A model generated the notes under the pieces. That model did no database searches and was not told the DNA's origin. It saw only the letters and a list, made by a program, of their open reading frames with translations. A stretch of DNA of 11,876 nucleotides, from NCBI GenBank assembly GCA_048885185.1, contig JBHLQC010000034.1, positions 1 through 11,876 of the forward strand, read 5' to 3'. Shown here piece by piece: positions 1 through 8,005 of this stretch. The stretch's first letter is position 1. Every line of letters starts with the position of its first letter. Position numbers and translations under genes: made by a program. Source of the DNA: Hermodarchaeum sp048885185. GTDB lineage: Archaea > Asgardarchaeota > Hermodarchaeia > Hermodarchaeales > Hermodarchaeaceae.

Positions 1-864
1 GCGGATTATGCCAAGTGCAACAATCACTGCGGCATAAGGAATCATGTTGATAAAGGAGGAATAGCCGGTAAGCCATCCCCAACCAGGAGCAAATTGCACT
101 CCGTAGGCTATTGCTCTGAGGAAGCCAAAGAATAATCCGGCAAATAGTACACCAATGGGATTCCAGTTTCCAAATATCATTGCAGCGAGTGCTAAGAATC
201 CGTTGCCAGCCGTCATTCCGACAGTAAACCGGGAACCAAATCCGATCGACATTTGTGCACCAGCTAGTGCAGACAACACACCACTAATAATAACGCCATA
301 CATTCGGTAGTTTTCAACATTTATCCCTGCAGTGTCAAGCGTGCTGGGATCTTCACCAGCAGCCCGGAGTCGTAAACCAAAGGAGGTCCGGTACAGAATA
401 TACCAGCTTATAGGAATTAATGCAAACATGACAAAAATGAGAGGGGAAACAAGACCAATAAAGGGAACACGGACATCAGGTAGAGGAACCACTGCATCTG
501 AGGCACCCGCTGTTCCCCAAATAACCCAAAGCATTAAAGTTGTGAAACCCGTAGCGAAGAGGATAATTCCAGTTCCACTCACAATTTGATTACCCTTAAG
601 TTTGACACTAATCAGACCATGAACAGCACCCAGAATGAGTCCGGAAATTAGCGCAGCAAAAACTCCAATCCATGGATTATCTGTATACCAGCAGGCAGCC
701 ACAGCCGCCCATCCGCCCATGAGCATCATGCCTTCCAGAGCAATATTAACGACACCTGAACGTTCAGAAAACATAGCACCAATACCTGCGAGAACTAGCG
801 GAGTGCCGAGTACAATCATGGCGTTAATGATCCAACCCCAGAATTGCACATCAATTATCTGCAT
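1..864 (-). CDS. BMP-type ABC importer permease, second subunit (partial)
   Basis: Membrane-spanning subunit of a nucleoside-type ABC importer (BPD_transp_2 family, like Bacillus YufQ/NupQ). It would pair with the permease encoded just upstream to form the channel. The reading frame is open from an ATG at 864 to base 1 (288 codons), so the C-terminus lies outside the window. The sequence is almost entirely hydrophobic. The family signature ERSGVVNIALEGMM is at residues 34-47, and a cytoplasmic coupling-like segment (RAAGEDPSTLDTAGI) lies in the middle, as in other members. The ATG is preceded by GGAGGTGAG inside the end of the previous gene, and the previous stop and this start share one base (TAATG), so translation is coupled. 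The family is certain. A nucleoside substrate is inferred from relatives. Confidence 0.93.
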   Translation of the reverse strand, partial: MQIIDVQFWGWIINAMIVLGTPLVLAGIGAMFSERSGVVNIALEGMMLMGGWAAVAACWYTDNPWIGVFAALISGLILGAVHGLISVKLKGNQIVSGTGIILFATGFTTLMLWVIWGTAGASDAVVPLPDVRVPFIGLVSPLIFVMFALIPISWYILYRTSFGLRLRAAGEDPSTLDTAGINVENYRMYGVIISGVLSALAGAQMSIGFGSRFTVGMTAGNGFLALAAMIFGNWNPIGVLFAGLFFGFLRAIAYGVQFAPGWGWLTGYSSFINMIPYAAVIVALGIIR

Positions 865-2462
865 TAGAACTCACCTCCATAAGTCACACCTTGACGAACA
901 ATTAGTAGGTAGCTCCAAACTGCGAAGACAAGCCCTAGCATTCCTAAGACTAGCAACGGGATGAGTAAGGTGCCTCCGAAGAATACGGTGTTCACGAAGC
1001 CTAACACAATCAGAAGAATAGAGAGTGGGAAGAGAGCCCAAAGAGCTCGTCTCTCAGTTTTTAGCAGTCCATAGAAGACGAATAAACCCATGACTCCAAA
1101 AATGATGGCAAAAGCAAGTAAAGCCATATACATTGCCATGAATGGGTCAGTAAGAATCAGTGTGGGTAGGTCAGGAATTAGATCAAGAACCATCAATGTT
1201 CCAAACATAGAAGCTCCCATTGCGAGGGAAATCATACCACCTATAACGGCAAGAATTGACCCAAGAAAAATAGGCAAGGACTTCATTGGATCTTTCCGAA
1301 TCCATTGAGCCCAGACAATTTCTCTTCTAGCTAACCATTCAACGATTTTCGGAGCTGCTACAAAAAGCACAACCAGTCCTTGAATGACATCAACCATTTC
1401 AGCAGGAACATGTCCTACGACCTGCATTTGTATAGCTCCGGCTCGGAGAAATCCAAAGAATAATGCACCAAGGAAGACACCCATGGGGCTATTCGCTCCT
1501 AAAACAGCAACAGTGATACCATCAAATCCAAGACCCCGAGACCAACCGGATAAGAACCGGTGATAATACCCCAGCATTTCAACTGCCCCTGCAAGTCCTG
1601 CTAAACATCCACTCAGAAACAATGCAATAACAATCATCTTCTTGGGGTTGATGCCTGCAGCTTCGGCTGCAGCTTCATTGTGACCTACTGCTCGCATTTC
1701 ATATCCGAGAACAGTGTTTTTCAACAGGATCCAAACACCAATTACACATAGGATGCCGATGATAAACCCAAAGTTAAGGTATGATGAACCAAACAGTTTG
1801 AAAAGCTCAGCTGACGGCCAAATTGCCGGTGTCTGTGGCTGGGGTTGAATCAGAGTTGGATCGCGTAATGGTCCTGCAGCTAGCCAGGTAGTTAAGAGAG
1901 TGGCGATATAGGTCATCATCATAGTAGTTACTACTTCATGCGCTCCACGATAGGCTTTGAGAAGACCAGGAACAAGCGCCCATAACCCACCAATCCCTGC
2001 TCCAATTAACAGTGCAAGTAAGGGATGGATAAAGATGGGCATAATAAGCATAAAACCGACAATTACAGCAGCCATAGACCCCATGTACAGTTGACCCTCA
2101 GCACCAATATTGAACAAGCCTGTCCTAAAAGCAAGAGCCACAGAAAGTCCCGTCAGAATTAGAGGTGTGGTATACCATAGAATAAGATCAGGTTGAAGCA
2201 GTGCTCCACCAAGTAGAGTAGAATATGCAACGATGGGATTGAAGCCAGTACCAAGCATTATCAGGGAAGTGACCAGGAGAGCGAGGATGATGGACATAAT
2301 TGCCCAGCCCACCTGGATGAATGCTCGACGGAGATTGGTCCATTTGAAGAACCCTTTAATCTGTTCCCACATTGAACCCAGAATTGTGCCCCATGAACTA
2401 TTCCTAGTCTTTGGTGGACTCTCGCCCATTTCAGTTTCGAGGTCTTTTGATGGGTTACTCAT
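864..2462 (-). CDS. BMP-type ABC importer permease, first subunit, with C-terminal membrane extension
   Basis: Permease of the BPD_transp_2 family (like YufP/NupP), 532 residues. A polar N-terminal tail of about 45 residues precedes the transporter core at about 47-375. The core carries the typical FRTGLFNIGAEGQ signature at 112-124 and a coupling-helix-like segment near 258-274 (AVGHNEAAAEAAGI). Most members are roughly 350 residues and end soon after the core. Here a further stretch (about 395-525) contains four predicted hydrophobic helices, at about 397-415, 440-465, 475-495 and 500-521. The start ATG overlaps the stop of the ATPase gene as ATGA and has GGAGGAG upstream, so it is co-translated with the ATPase. 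The role of the extension is unknown. It could be an accessory membrane domain fused to the permease. Confidence 0.95.
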   Translation of the reverse strand: MSNPSKDLETEMGESPPKTRNSSWGTILGSMWEQIKGFFKWTNLRRAFIQVGWAIMSIILALLVTSLIMLGTGFNPIVAYSTLLGGALLQPDLILWYTTPLILTGLSVALAFRTGLFNIGAEGQLYMGSMAAVIVGFMLIMPIFIHPLLALLIGAGIGGLWALVPGLLKAYRGAHEVVTTMMMTYIATLLTTWLAAGPLRDPTLIQPQPQTPAIWPSAELFKLFGSSYLNFGFIIGILCVIGVWILLKNTVLGYEMRAVGHNEAAAEAAGINPKKMIVIALFLSGCLAGLAGAVEMLGYYHRFLSGWSRGLGFDGITVAVLGANSPMGVFLGALFFGFLRAGAIQMQVVGHVPAEMVDVIQGLVVLFVAAPKIVEWLARREIVWAQWIRKDPMKSLPIFLGSILAVIGGMISLAMGASMFGTLMVLDLIPDLPTLILTDPFMAMYMALLAFAIIFGVMGLFVFYGLLKTERRALWALFPLSILLIVLGFVNTVFFGGTLLIPLLVLGMLGLVFAVWSYLLIVRQGVTYGGEF

Positions 2463-4066
2463 TGTCTTAGCTCCTCCGGTGGTAGATCACTTTGTTCCCC
2501 TGCCATTAGTAAACCTAGTTCACGTTCATTGGTTTCCTCTGGGGTTTTAATGGCTACTAGTTCGCCTTTGAAAATAACAGCAATGCGATCGGAAACGTTT
2601 CGAATTTCATCAAGGTCAGCGGAGATGAGAAAGATAGCTACACCTTGGTCTCGCATTCGAATGAGAACATTGTGAATATATTCAGTGGCTCCAACATCTA
2701 ACCCACGAGTCGGATGAGAAGCAAGGAGAAGTTTGGGATTAGGACCAATTGCACGGGCAGCAACGACCTTTTGTTGGTTTCCACCTGAAAGTGTTGATAT
2801 CGGTTCATCAACATCACGTAATCGAATATCAAAGTCTTTGACAAGAGTATTGGAATAATCTGTGATATTTAATGCGTTTAACAAAAAGCCGCGAGGTCCT
2901 GTAGCAAAAGGAGGTGCATGTTGACCTCCCAAGATGAGATTTTCCTTAGTTGAGAAATCCAGGATTAAGCCACGTTTTTGTCGGTCCTGTGGGATGTAAC
3001 CTACTCCTGCTGCTCGCATCTTTCGGGGTCGATATTTCGTCACTTTTTCCCCTTCAATGAAGATATCCCCTTGATTGACTTTTCGAAGTCCCCATATGGC
3101 TTCGACTAGCTCATCTTGACCATTTCCATGAACTCCAGCAAGGCCTAGAATTTCACCCTTCTTTACTTCAAATGAAATTCCTCGAATAGCTGGGAGTCCT
3201 CGATCATCGCGTACATGTAAATTTTCGACCCTTAAAACGGTGTCAGTTGGTTTTGCAGGAGTTTTTTTAACACGAAAAACGACTGGGCGTCCAACCATCA
3301 TTTCAGCTAATTGTTCACGGGAGGTATCTTCTTTCCTCACAGTTCCAACAAGCGCACCGTCTCGTAATACAGATATTCGGTCGCAGAGGGCCATGGGTTC
3401 ACGGAGTTTGTGGGTGATAAGGATTATTGTTTTTCCTTCTTTTCGGAACGTTTCTAGGGTTTCAAAAAGCTCATCAACTTCTTGGGGGGTTAAGACTGCT
3501 GTAGGCTCATCTAGAATCAGAATGTCAGCATCACGATAAAGAATTTTTATAATTTCTACTCGCTGTTGGAGTCCAACAGAGAGATCCCGAATTTTTGATT
3601 GGGGGTCAATGTGCAATCCGTTTTCCTCAGCGATATGGAGGATTTTTTCTTCAGCACTCTTGAAATTCATAGGCATTGCAGGATTAATACTAGGTTTCCA
3701 ATACTTCAGATCAGCAGTTAAATTTGTATACAGAGGTTCAGCACCCAGAATGACATTCTCTGTAACTGTCATGATGGGAATGAGTTTGAAGTGCTGGTGC
3801 ACCATTCCAATACCAAGATGGATAGCATCATGTGGGGATTTGAAATTCACTTCTTCTCCGCGAATTTTCACCGTCCCAGAAGTTCGGGTGAGCAGTCCAT
3901 AAAGGACATTCATTAATGTCGTTTTTCCCGCTCCGTTTTCGCCGAGAAGACCATGGACTTCCCCTTCATCAATTCGGAGTGTAATATCACGATTCGCCTC
4001 CACATTGCCAGGAAAGACCTTCCAGATATTCTCCAGCTCAATAGCGTAAATTGAAAACGCCTCCAT
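2459..4066 (-). CDS. BMP-type ABC importer ATPase, tandem nucleotide-binding domains
   Basis: Energising subunit of the importer, of the RbsA/YufO type with two fused ABC domains (535 residues). The first domain is complete: Walker A GENGAGKT at 42-49, ABC signature LSVGLQQ at 162-168, Walker B LILDEP at 183-188 and H-loop THK at 218-220. The second has the degenerate features usual for this family: GVHGNGQ at 311-317 in place of Walker A, signature LSGGNQQ at 426-432, and LLLASHPTRGLDVGA at 446-460, where the catalytic Glu is absent. Hydrolysis is therefore probably confined to the first site. The segment at about 110-138 is longer than in bacterial relatives. The frame is open back to a TTG at 4147, but homology begins at IELENIWKVFPG just after the ATG at 4066. 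A TATA-like box lies inside the longer version. No SD is visible before this ATG. Confidence 0.94.
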   Translation of the reverse strand: MEAFSIYAIELENIWKVFPGNVEANRDITLRIDEGEVHGLLGENGAGKTTLMNVLYGLLTRTSGTVKIRGEEVNFKSPHDAIHLGIGMVHQHFKLIPIMTVTENVILGAEPLYTNLTADLKYWKPSINPAMPMNFKSAEEKILHIAEENGLHIDPQSKIRDLSVGLQQRVEIIKILYRDADILILDEPTAVLTPQEVDELFETLETFRKEGKTIILITHKLREPMALCDRISVLRDGALVGTVRKEDTSREQLAEMMVGRPVVFRVKKTPAKPTDTVLRVENLHVRDDRGLPAIRGISFEVKKGEILGLAGVHGNGQDELVEAIWGLRKVNQGDIFIEGEKVTKYRPRKMRAAGVGYIPQDRQKRGLILDFSTKENLILGGQHAPPFATGPRGFLLNALNITDYSNTLVKDFDIRLRDVDEPISTLSGGNQQKVVAARAIGPNPKLLLASHPTRGLDVGATEYIHNVLIRMRDQGVAIFLISADLDEIRNVSDRIAVIFKGELVAIKTPEETNERELGLLMAGEQSDLPPEELRQ

Positions 4067-4134
4067 CAAAGTTAGTCTGATATTGTCAGCCTTTCTAACA
4101 AAATGGCGACATAGACTGTTAGCAGTTCTTCTAG

Positions 4135-4142
4135 TATATAAT
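4135..4142 (-). promoter_or_regulatory. TATA-like box for the ATPase-permease genes
   Basis: On the minus strand this reads ATTATATA. It sits just after the terminator-like hairpin that follows the binding-protein gene and 69-76 bases upstream of the ATPase ATG. With the usual archaeal spacing, transcription would start near 4112 and give a leader of about 45 nt. It would allow the ATPase and permeases to be transcribed separately from the binding protein. It is assigned by sequence only. Confidence 0.45.
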
Positions 4143-4159
4143 CTCAATGTTTGTAAATC

Positions 4160-4198
4160 AAAGAAAAAAGGGGGAGAGGGGGCTTGCTAGCCCTCTCA
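4160..4198 (-). terminator. Hairpin plus T-tract after the binding-protein gene
   Basis: Four bases after the stop of the binding-protein gene the minus strand carries GAGAGGGCT, a short loop and AGCCCCCTCTC (a 9-bp stem with a two-C bulge). This is followed by a pyrimidine run ending in TTTTTTCTTT. A T-rich run after a gene is the normal archaeal termination signal. Here it probably acts as a full or partial terminator that sets the ratio of binding protein to transporter. Confidence 0.6.
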
Positions 4199-4201
4199 AT
4201 T

Positions 4202-5329
4202 TTATGCTAACCAATCAAAGTCGAGTGGAATTACGTAAGTGCCGTTAATAATACCCTGCGTAAGATCAGCGAGCATATCACGGGTAGCTTGTGGCCATGA
4301 CCAGCCTAGAAGAGTTTCGTTATCTTCCCAACCCACACCACCGTTGGCGAGGTTGTGGAATTGAAGCCCAGTTAAAGGTACACCAAGATCACTAGCCGCT
4401 TCAATGACCCAGTATACTCCGAGATCGACACGTTTCAACATTGACGTGAAGATGACCGTGGGTGGACCAGGATTGTCCGGATCAGGACAGCCAAGGAACA
4501 TCTGTGGCATATCTACTCCGATAGCCCATACAGGATATGCAAGGGTGCCATTCGTTTTGACAGCAGAGTCAAGACAGCCGAGACCGGATTTACCGGCAGC
4601 AGCGAAGATAATGTCAGCACCAGCAGCATACATTCCATCCGCTAGTGATTCACCGAGTACTGGGTCACCAAAATCATTCACATAGGTGTGTACAAATCCA
4701 GCACTTCCAGTCTCGTTGTCAAGGGCGAAGGAGGGATGACTGAAGTTTGCACCCCAGAAGTACCCAGCAGCAAACTCCCGGATGAGGGGAACGTCCATTC
4801 CACCTACAAAGCCGATTTTGTCTTCGCCCGTCATGGTGCCAGCAAGTGCGCCAACGAGTGCGGAGCCCTCACCAGCAGCGAAGAGAAGTGATGTGACATT
4901 TGGATATGTACCAGGATCGATGAACATGTCAACGATGGCGAAGTTTTGGTCAGGATAGTCTGCAGCCACATTCATCATAGCTTCAGATTGGTCATACCCG
5001 ATACCAATGATTACATCGTACGGATCCGCCCAGGGTAAGTGGGCAGCATATTGCTCTAGAAAGGGTTCGTATTGTGCAATTTCATCTGGCTCAACATAGG
5101 TGAAGCTGATGCCAAAATCATTTGCAGCTTGTACGGCACCCAGATAGCAGCCGTCATTGAAGGATTTGTCTCCGAGTCGGCCTGTCGCAAACACGATGGC
5201 CACGTCATCAGGATTCGGTGGAGCTTCCTTGGGTACAAGGAACCACCAAACCGCGATAGCACCACCAGCAACAATGATAATCACTATGAAGATAATGGCG
5301 ATTAATTTTGTATTGCTTCCATTACTCAT
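4202..5329 (-). CDS. BMP-family solute-binding protein, membrane-anchored
   Basis: Extracellular substrate-capturing subunit of the importer (BMP/Med family, PF02608; characterised members bind nucleosides), 375 residues. One hydrophobic segment at about 9-31 acts as a signal anchor. No lipobox cysteine follows it, so the protein is probably held by its N-terminal helix, with a proline-rich linker at 33-40. Family motifs are DKSFND at 54-59, GFVGGMDVPLIREFAAGY at 173-190, AAAGKSGLG at 243-251, IGVD at 270-273 and TSMLKRVD at 295-302. The start is the ATG at 5329, preceded by GGAGGAG about six bases upstream; a longer TTG-initiated version from 5380 would place extra polar residues before the anchor. 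It is the first gene of the transport cluster. Substrate is inferred from the family only. Confidence 0.94.
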   Translation of the reverse strand: MSNGSNTKLIAIIFIVIIIVAGGAIAVWWFLVPKEAPPNPDDVAIVFATGRLGDKSFNDGCYLGAVQAANDFGISFTYVEPDEIAQYEPFLEQYAAHLPWADPYDVIIGIGYDQSEAMMNVAADYPDQNFAIVDMFIDPGTYPNVTSLLFAAGEGSALVGALAGTMTGEDKIGFVGGMDVPLIREFAAGYFWGANFSHPSFALDNETGSAGFVHTYVNDFGDPVLGESLADGMYAAGADIIFAAAGKSGLGCLDSAVKTNGTLAYPVWAIGVDMPQMFLGCPDPDNPGPPTVIFTSMLKRVDLGVYWVIEAASDLGVPLTGLQFHNLANGGVGWEDNETLLGWSWPQATRDMLADLTQGIINGTYVIPLDFDWLA

Positions 5330-5331
5330 AT

Positions 5332-5385
5332 TTGGCTCCTCCAATTGCTCAGTATCAGAAAACGTCGAGGTTAGAAGCAACGTTT
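5332..5385 (-). promoter_or_regulatory. Two small hairpins in the binding-protein leader
   Basis: The predicted leader (about 98 nt) contains AAACGT/ACGTTT arms at 5360-5365 and 5380-5385 with a 14-base loop. Next to the start, TTGG/CCAA arms at 5332-5335 and 5341-5344 place the SD AGGAG in a five-base loop. These could present or mask the ribosome binding site. Both stems are short, so this may be chance. Confidence 0.3.
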
Positions 5386-5450
5386 AGTGTTTCTAGTCCG
5401 ACTTATTTCCGATATGAACAAGAGGGTTAAGCCAGTTACGTTCAAACGTG

Positions 5451-5457
5451 TATAAAA
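5451..5457 (-). promoter_or_regulatory. TATA-like box for the BMP transport cluster
   Basis: The minus strand reads TTTTATA here, within GATTTTTATACACG, the most TATA-like stretch between the phosphoesterase gene and the binding-protein gene. Transcription would start near 5428. It is assigned by sequence and position only. Confidence 0.5.
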
Positions 5458-5518
5458 ATCTAGACATAGGACCATATGAAGTGGTTCCATTTGAAATCAT
5501 GGTGTGCAGATTGGAACA

Positions 5519-6109
5519 TTAGATGTTGTGGACCAAACCATCTGGTCCAACTAAGAATAATTGTGTAGTCCCTAATGAATCGGTTTTTCCTTCTGCCTCA
5601 TGGACGTGGCCACTATATACAGCGAGAGGTTGCACTTCGGTAATAAAATCGCGGAGGCTATGATAGCCAATATGTGTTCCACTCCAGGTCATATCCACTG
5701 CTGTGCCATATGGGGGTGTGTGGGTTACCAGCACCAAATTCTCAAGAGACATAAACCGATTGAGGATCTGTTGCACTTTTTCTTCTGACACACTGAAGGG
5801 TAACCCTGGTTTTCCTCCACCAAGTCCTGCGAAGGTCTTTGATTCAAATATAACATATTCTCCATGAAAATAGATGAAGTGGGAATGTTCCTTACAGATT
5901 AATTTCAATTCGTCGGCATCATCATGGTTTCCTGGCAACAGGTACACATCGGTGCCAACATCCAGTTTTTCTAAGGTTTCTTCAAGCCCCCTTCCAAAGC
6001 TCGCAAAATCGCCTAATCCAAAAGCGGCATCCATTTCTGGTAACTGTTGACTGATTCGTGAAATGGCACCGTGATCTCCGTGAATATCTGAGAAGAACAG
6101 AATCCTCAT
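5519..6109 (-). CDS. Calcineurin-like metallophosphoesterase
   Basis: A soluble metal-dependent phosphoesterase of 196 residues, the length of a bare catalytic domain. All the metal-binding and catalytic motifs of the superfamily are visible: DIHG with D8 and H10, GDFASFG at 33-39 (D34), GNHDD at 60-64 (N61, H62), VTHTPP at 128-133 (H130) and GHVHE at 167-171 (H168, H170). It belongs with the small Icc/YfcE-like group, whose substrates vary (phosphodiesters, nucleotides, phosphoproteins), so none is assigned. The start chosen is the ATG at 6109, which opens directly into the first strand (MRILFFSDIHG). The frame extends upstream to 6181, but those 24 residues are basic and not family-like. 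Only a weak AGGGG lies before the ATG. It has its own intergenic spaces and is not obviously part of the transport operon. Confidence 0.92.
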   Translation of the reverse strand: MRILFFSDIHGDHGAISRISQQLPEMDAAFGLGDFASFGRGLEETLEKLDVGTDVYLLPGNHDDADELKLICKEHSHFIYFHGEYVIFESKTFAGLGGGKPGLPFSVSEEKVQQILNRFMSLENLVLVTHTPPYGTAVDMTWSGTHIGYHSLRDFITEVQPLAVYSGHVHEAEGKTDSLGTTQLFLVGPDGLVHNI

Positions 6110-6123
6110 GACCCCTAGAACAC

Positions 6124-6162
6124 ATGGGCGCCTAACAAAAAGTTTCCGAGAAAGACGCCCAT
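6124..6162. repeat. Inverted repeat upstream of the phosphoesterase gene
   Basis: ATGGGCG at 6124-6130 and CGCCCAT at 6156-6162 are exact inverted copies with 25 bases between them, starting 15 bases before the phosphoesterase ATG. In the transcript this would form a stem with a large loop; in DNA it could be an operator. Nothing else in the window repeats it. Confidence 0.35.
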
Positions 6163-6222
6163 ATGGATAAGACATACACACTGAATATGGAATGTAATAG
6201 GGTAATGGCTAGTGGTGTTGTC

Positions 6223-6657
6223 TCAGATTTTCCCTTCAACAACGATTAGCTCTTCAGTAATGATGGCGAGGACAACTGTCACACCAACAAAGCCAGTAAA
6301 GACACTAAACGCCGAACCCGGTGGGGCTAGACCCATAAATTCACTGATAAGCTTCCAGGCAAGGGTCAGTAAACTCATTCCTGCTCCAATACCAACGAGC
6401 CAGCGACCAATTCGTTGAATCTTCGCGGCCACAAGGAGTGCACCAGCAATCACTGTTAAACCTCCAAAAGAGCCAAGCCAGTGAAGGATTGAATTCGCGA
6501 TCATTGCGATGGGTAAATACTGAGCGGGGAGATTCAATAGATTCCAGGCTAACAGGATATACGAAGTGTAATCAATGGGATTTGTGTAACCACTAAGGAT
6601 TAACAGAGTGCCAGTAATCAACCCGAGAATAACTGCTGCAATATTACGTCGAAGCAA
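6223..6657 (-). CDS. Small four-helix membrane protein, unknown function
   Basis: I do not recognise this 144-residue protein. It has hydrophobic segments at about 5-24, 44-58, 62-82 and 85-102, another at about 116-136, and a short acidic end (EELIVVEGKI), so four or five transmembrane helices are likely. No catalytic or metal motif is visible. The start is a TTG at 6657, supported by AGGTGAT three bases upstream and a CTTTTAAG box about 38 bases upstream; the next start candidates fall inside the membrane region. It lies alone between the phosphoesterase gene (113 bases downstream) and the divergent DUF362 gene. Its architecture resembles the membrane protein near the right end, but I see no convincing sequence similarity between them. 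Confidence 0.75.
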   Translation of the reverse strand: MLRRNIAAVILGLITGTLLILSGYTNPIDYTSYILLAWNLLNLPAQYLPIAMIANSILHWLGSFGGLTVIAGALLVAAKIQRIGRWLVGIGAGMSLLTLAWKLISEFMGLAPPGSAFSVFTGFVGVTVVLAIITEELIVVEGKI

Positions 6658-6691
6658 AATATCACCTAGAGCAGTCCTACATTCTCTTCTT

Positions 6692-6699
6692 CTTAAAAG
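6692..6699 (-). promoter_or_regulatory. TATA-like box for the small membrane protein gene
   Basis: The minus strand reads CTTTTAAG, centred about 38 bases before the TTG start. This predicts a start of transcription near 6670 and a leader of about 12 nt that just includes the AGGTGAT ribosome binding site. That fit supports the TTG as the true start. Confidence 0.5.
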
Positions 6700-6742
6700 C
6701 CCTAGTAACGTCTCAATCTAAGTGTTGCAGTGGGCAAAGGAG

Positions 6743-6748
6743 TATATA
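6743..6748 (+). promoter_or_regulatory. TATA-like box for the DUF362 gene
   Basis: TATATA within GGAGTATATAGG, about 70 bases before the DUF362 ATG, predicting transcription from about 6772. The box is symmetric and could also be read on the other strand. Confidence 0.45.
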
Positions 6749-6814
6749 GGAAGAGTAACAACGATTTGAACCAAATTACTTAGCAATCGAATATGTAGGA
6801 GGCAGTTATTTCAG

Positions 6815-8005
6815 ATGTCTGAATCAGATGTTTGGTTTGTCGACCGACAGGTTGGACCTCAAAATTCCATGTTGGATAAACTCGAAATCCTGTGGAAAAA
6901 ATTGGGTCTGAAAAAAGCCATCATAAAGGATTCCAGGGTCTTCATCAAGACGCACTTCGGAGCATACGGGAACCTTATGTATATGCGACCAGCACTCCTT
7001 CGAAAAATCGTGGATCTGGTGAAGCAAGAAGGAGGAATGCCCATACTAGCTGAATCGGCGGGTTTAGGATATGGTTCAGGCTTGTATGGTGGTCGAACGA
7101 CCGCAGCAGAATATTTCCGAATGGCATCAGCTAACGGCTATACTATCGGTACCATGGGAGCACCTATTGTACTTTTAGATGGATATTGGGGCACTGATAC
7201 ATTCGATGTAGTGATAGAAGGGAAGCATGTCAAGAAGGTTGAGGTGGGAATGGCTCTCCGAGATGCCGATGTGATTATCGTCTTCACCCATTTCAAGGGT
7301 CATGGAGGAACAGGGATGGGAGGAACCTTAAAGAATTTGGGCATCGGATGTGTTGGGAAATTCAGTAAAACACAGATGCATGGCCCTCAAAACCCCATTG
7401 TTAACGCAGAGGAATGCAAGGGACCTGAATGCAGTAAGTGCGTTGATGTGTGTCCGACTCGGTGTATCACCGTGGATCCTAAGGTGGAGATTGATTTCAG
7501 TCGTTGTATGCATTGCATCCATTGCGTGTCGGTGTGTCGTTCTCAGGCGGATTCAAAAGCGATTACAGCGACGTGGGGCGGTGATCCCATGGGTTCAACT
7601 GAAAGGATGATTGAAAATGCGCTTGGTGTTGTTGAGGGAGTTGGACGCGACCGCTTCTACTACTTCAATGTCGCGTTAGATATCAGTCAAACCTGTGACT
7701 GTGCCCCCTTTGGTCCTATGGCACTTATACCCGACTTGGGGATATTCGCTTCACATGATCCGGTTGCCATTGACTCTGCAAGCATTGACATGCTTAATGA
7801 AGCCCAACCAATTACTGTATCCGCATGTGGTGATATTGAACCAGGAGAAGATAAGCTAGCAATTACCACGCCATGGCCCGATCCCCATACTGGTGAAAAG
7901 ACACCGACACAGTGCCATTTACGGCAAATCGAATACGCAGAAGAACTAGGAATAGGCACAAGGAAGTACAAACTTCGAAGAGCTGATAAGCGTAAACCAA
8001 CCTAG
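6815..8005 (+). CDS. DUF362 protein with two 4Fe-4S ferredoxin motifs
   Basis: A 396-residue member of the DUF362 family (PF04015), whose biochemical role is poorly known; several members carry ferredoxin domains and are thought to take part in electron transfer. A DUF362 core fills about 1-195, with the conserved VFIKTHFGAYGN start and a glycine-rich TGMGGTLKNLGIGC segment near 170. A two-cluster ferredoxin insert follows, with cysteines C201, C206, C209, C213 and then C231, C234, C237, C241, and the core resumes to about 380. The first cluster has four residues between its first two cysteines instead of two. No signal peptide is seen, so it is probably cytoplasmic. The ATG at 6815 has AGGAGG twelve bases upstream, rather far. 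No closer in-frame start exists. It is monocistronic. Confidence 0.9.
   Translation: MSESDVWFVDRQVGPQNSMLDKLEILWKKLGLKKAIIKDSRVFIKTHFGAYGNLMYMRPALLRKIVDLVKQEGGMPILAESAGLGYGSGLYGGRTTAAEYFRMASANGYTIGTMGAPIVLLDGYWGTDTFDVVIEGKHVKKVEVGMALRDADVIIVFTHFKGHGGTGMGGTLKNLGIGCVGKFSKTQMHGPQNPIVNAEECKGPECSKCVDVCPTRCITVDPKVEIDFSRCMHCIHCVSVCRSQADSKAITATWGGDPMGSTERMIENALGVVEGVGRDRFYYFNVALDISQTCDCAPFGPMALIPDLGIFASHDPVAIDSASIDMLNEAQPITVSACGDIEPGEDKLAITTPWPDPHTGEKTPTQCHLRQIEYAEELGIGTRKYKLRRADKRKPT

Noticed and set aside
4067..4147. 27-residue N-terminal extension of the ATPase from a TTG
   Set aside because: It precedes the region of family homology, is basic and unlike the family, has no SD, and contains a TATA-like box.
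5330..5380. 17-residue extension of the binding protein from a TTG
   Set aside because: The ATG at 5329 has a well-placed GGAGGAG and opens directly into the signal anchor.
6110..6181. 24-residue extension of the phosphoesterase
   Set aside because: The catalytic domain begins at the ATG at 6109, and the extra residues cover the inverted repeat and are not family-like.
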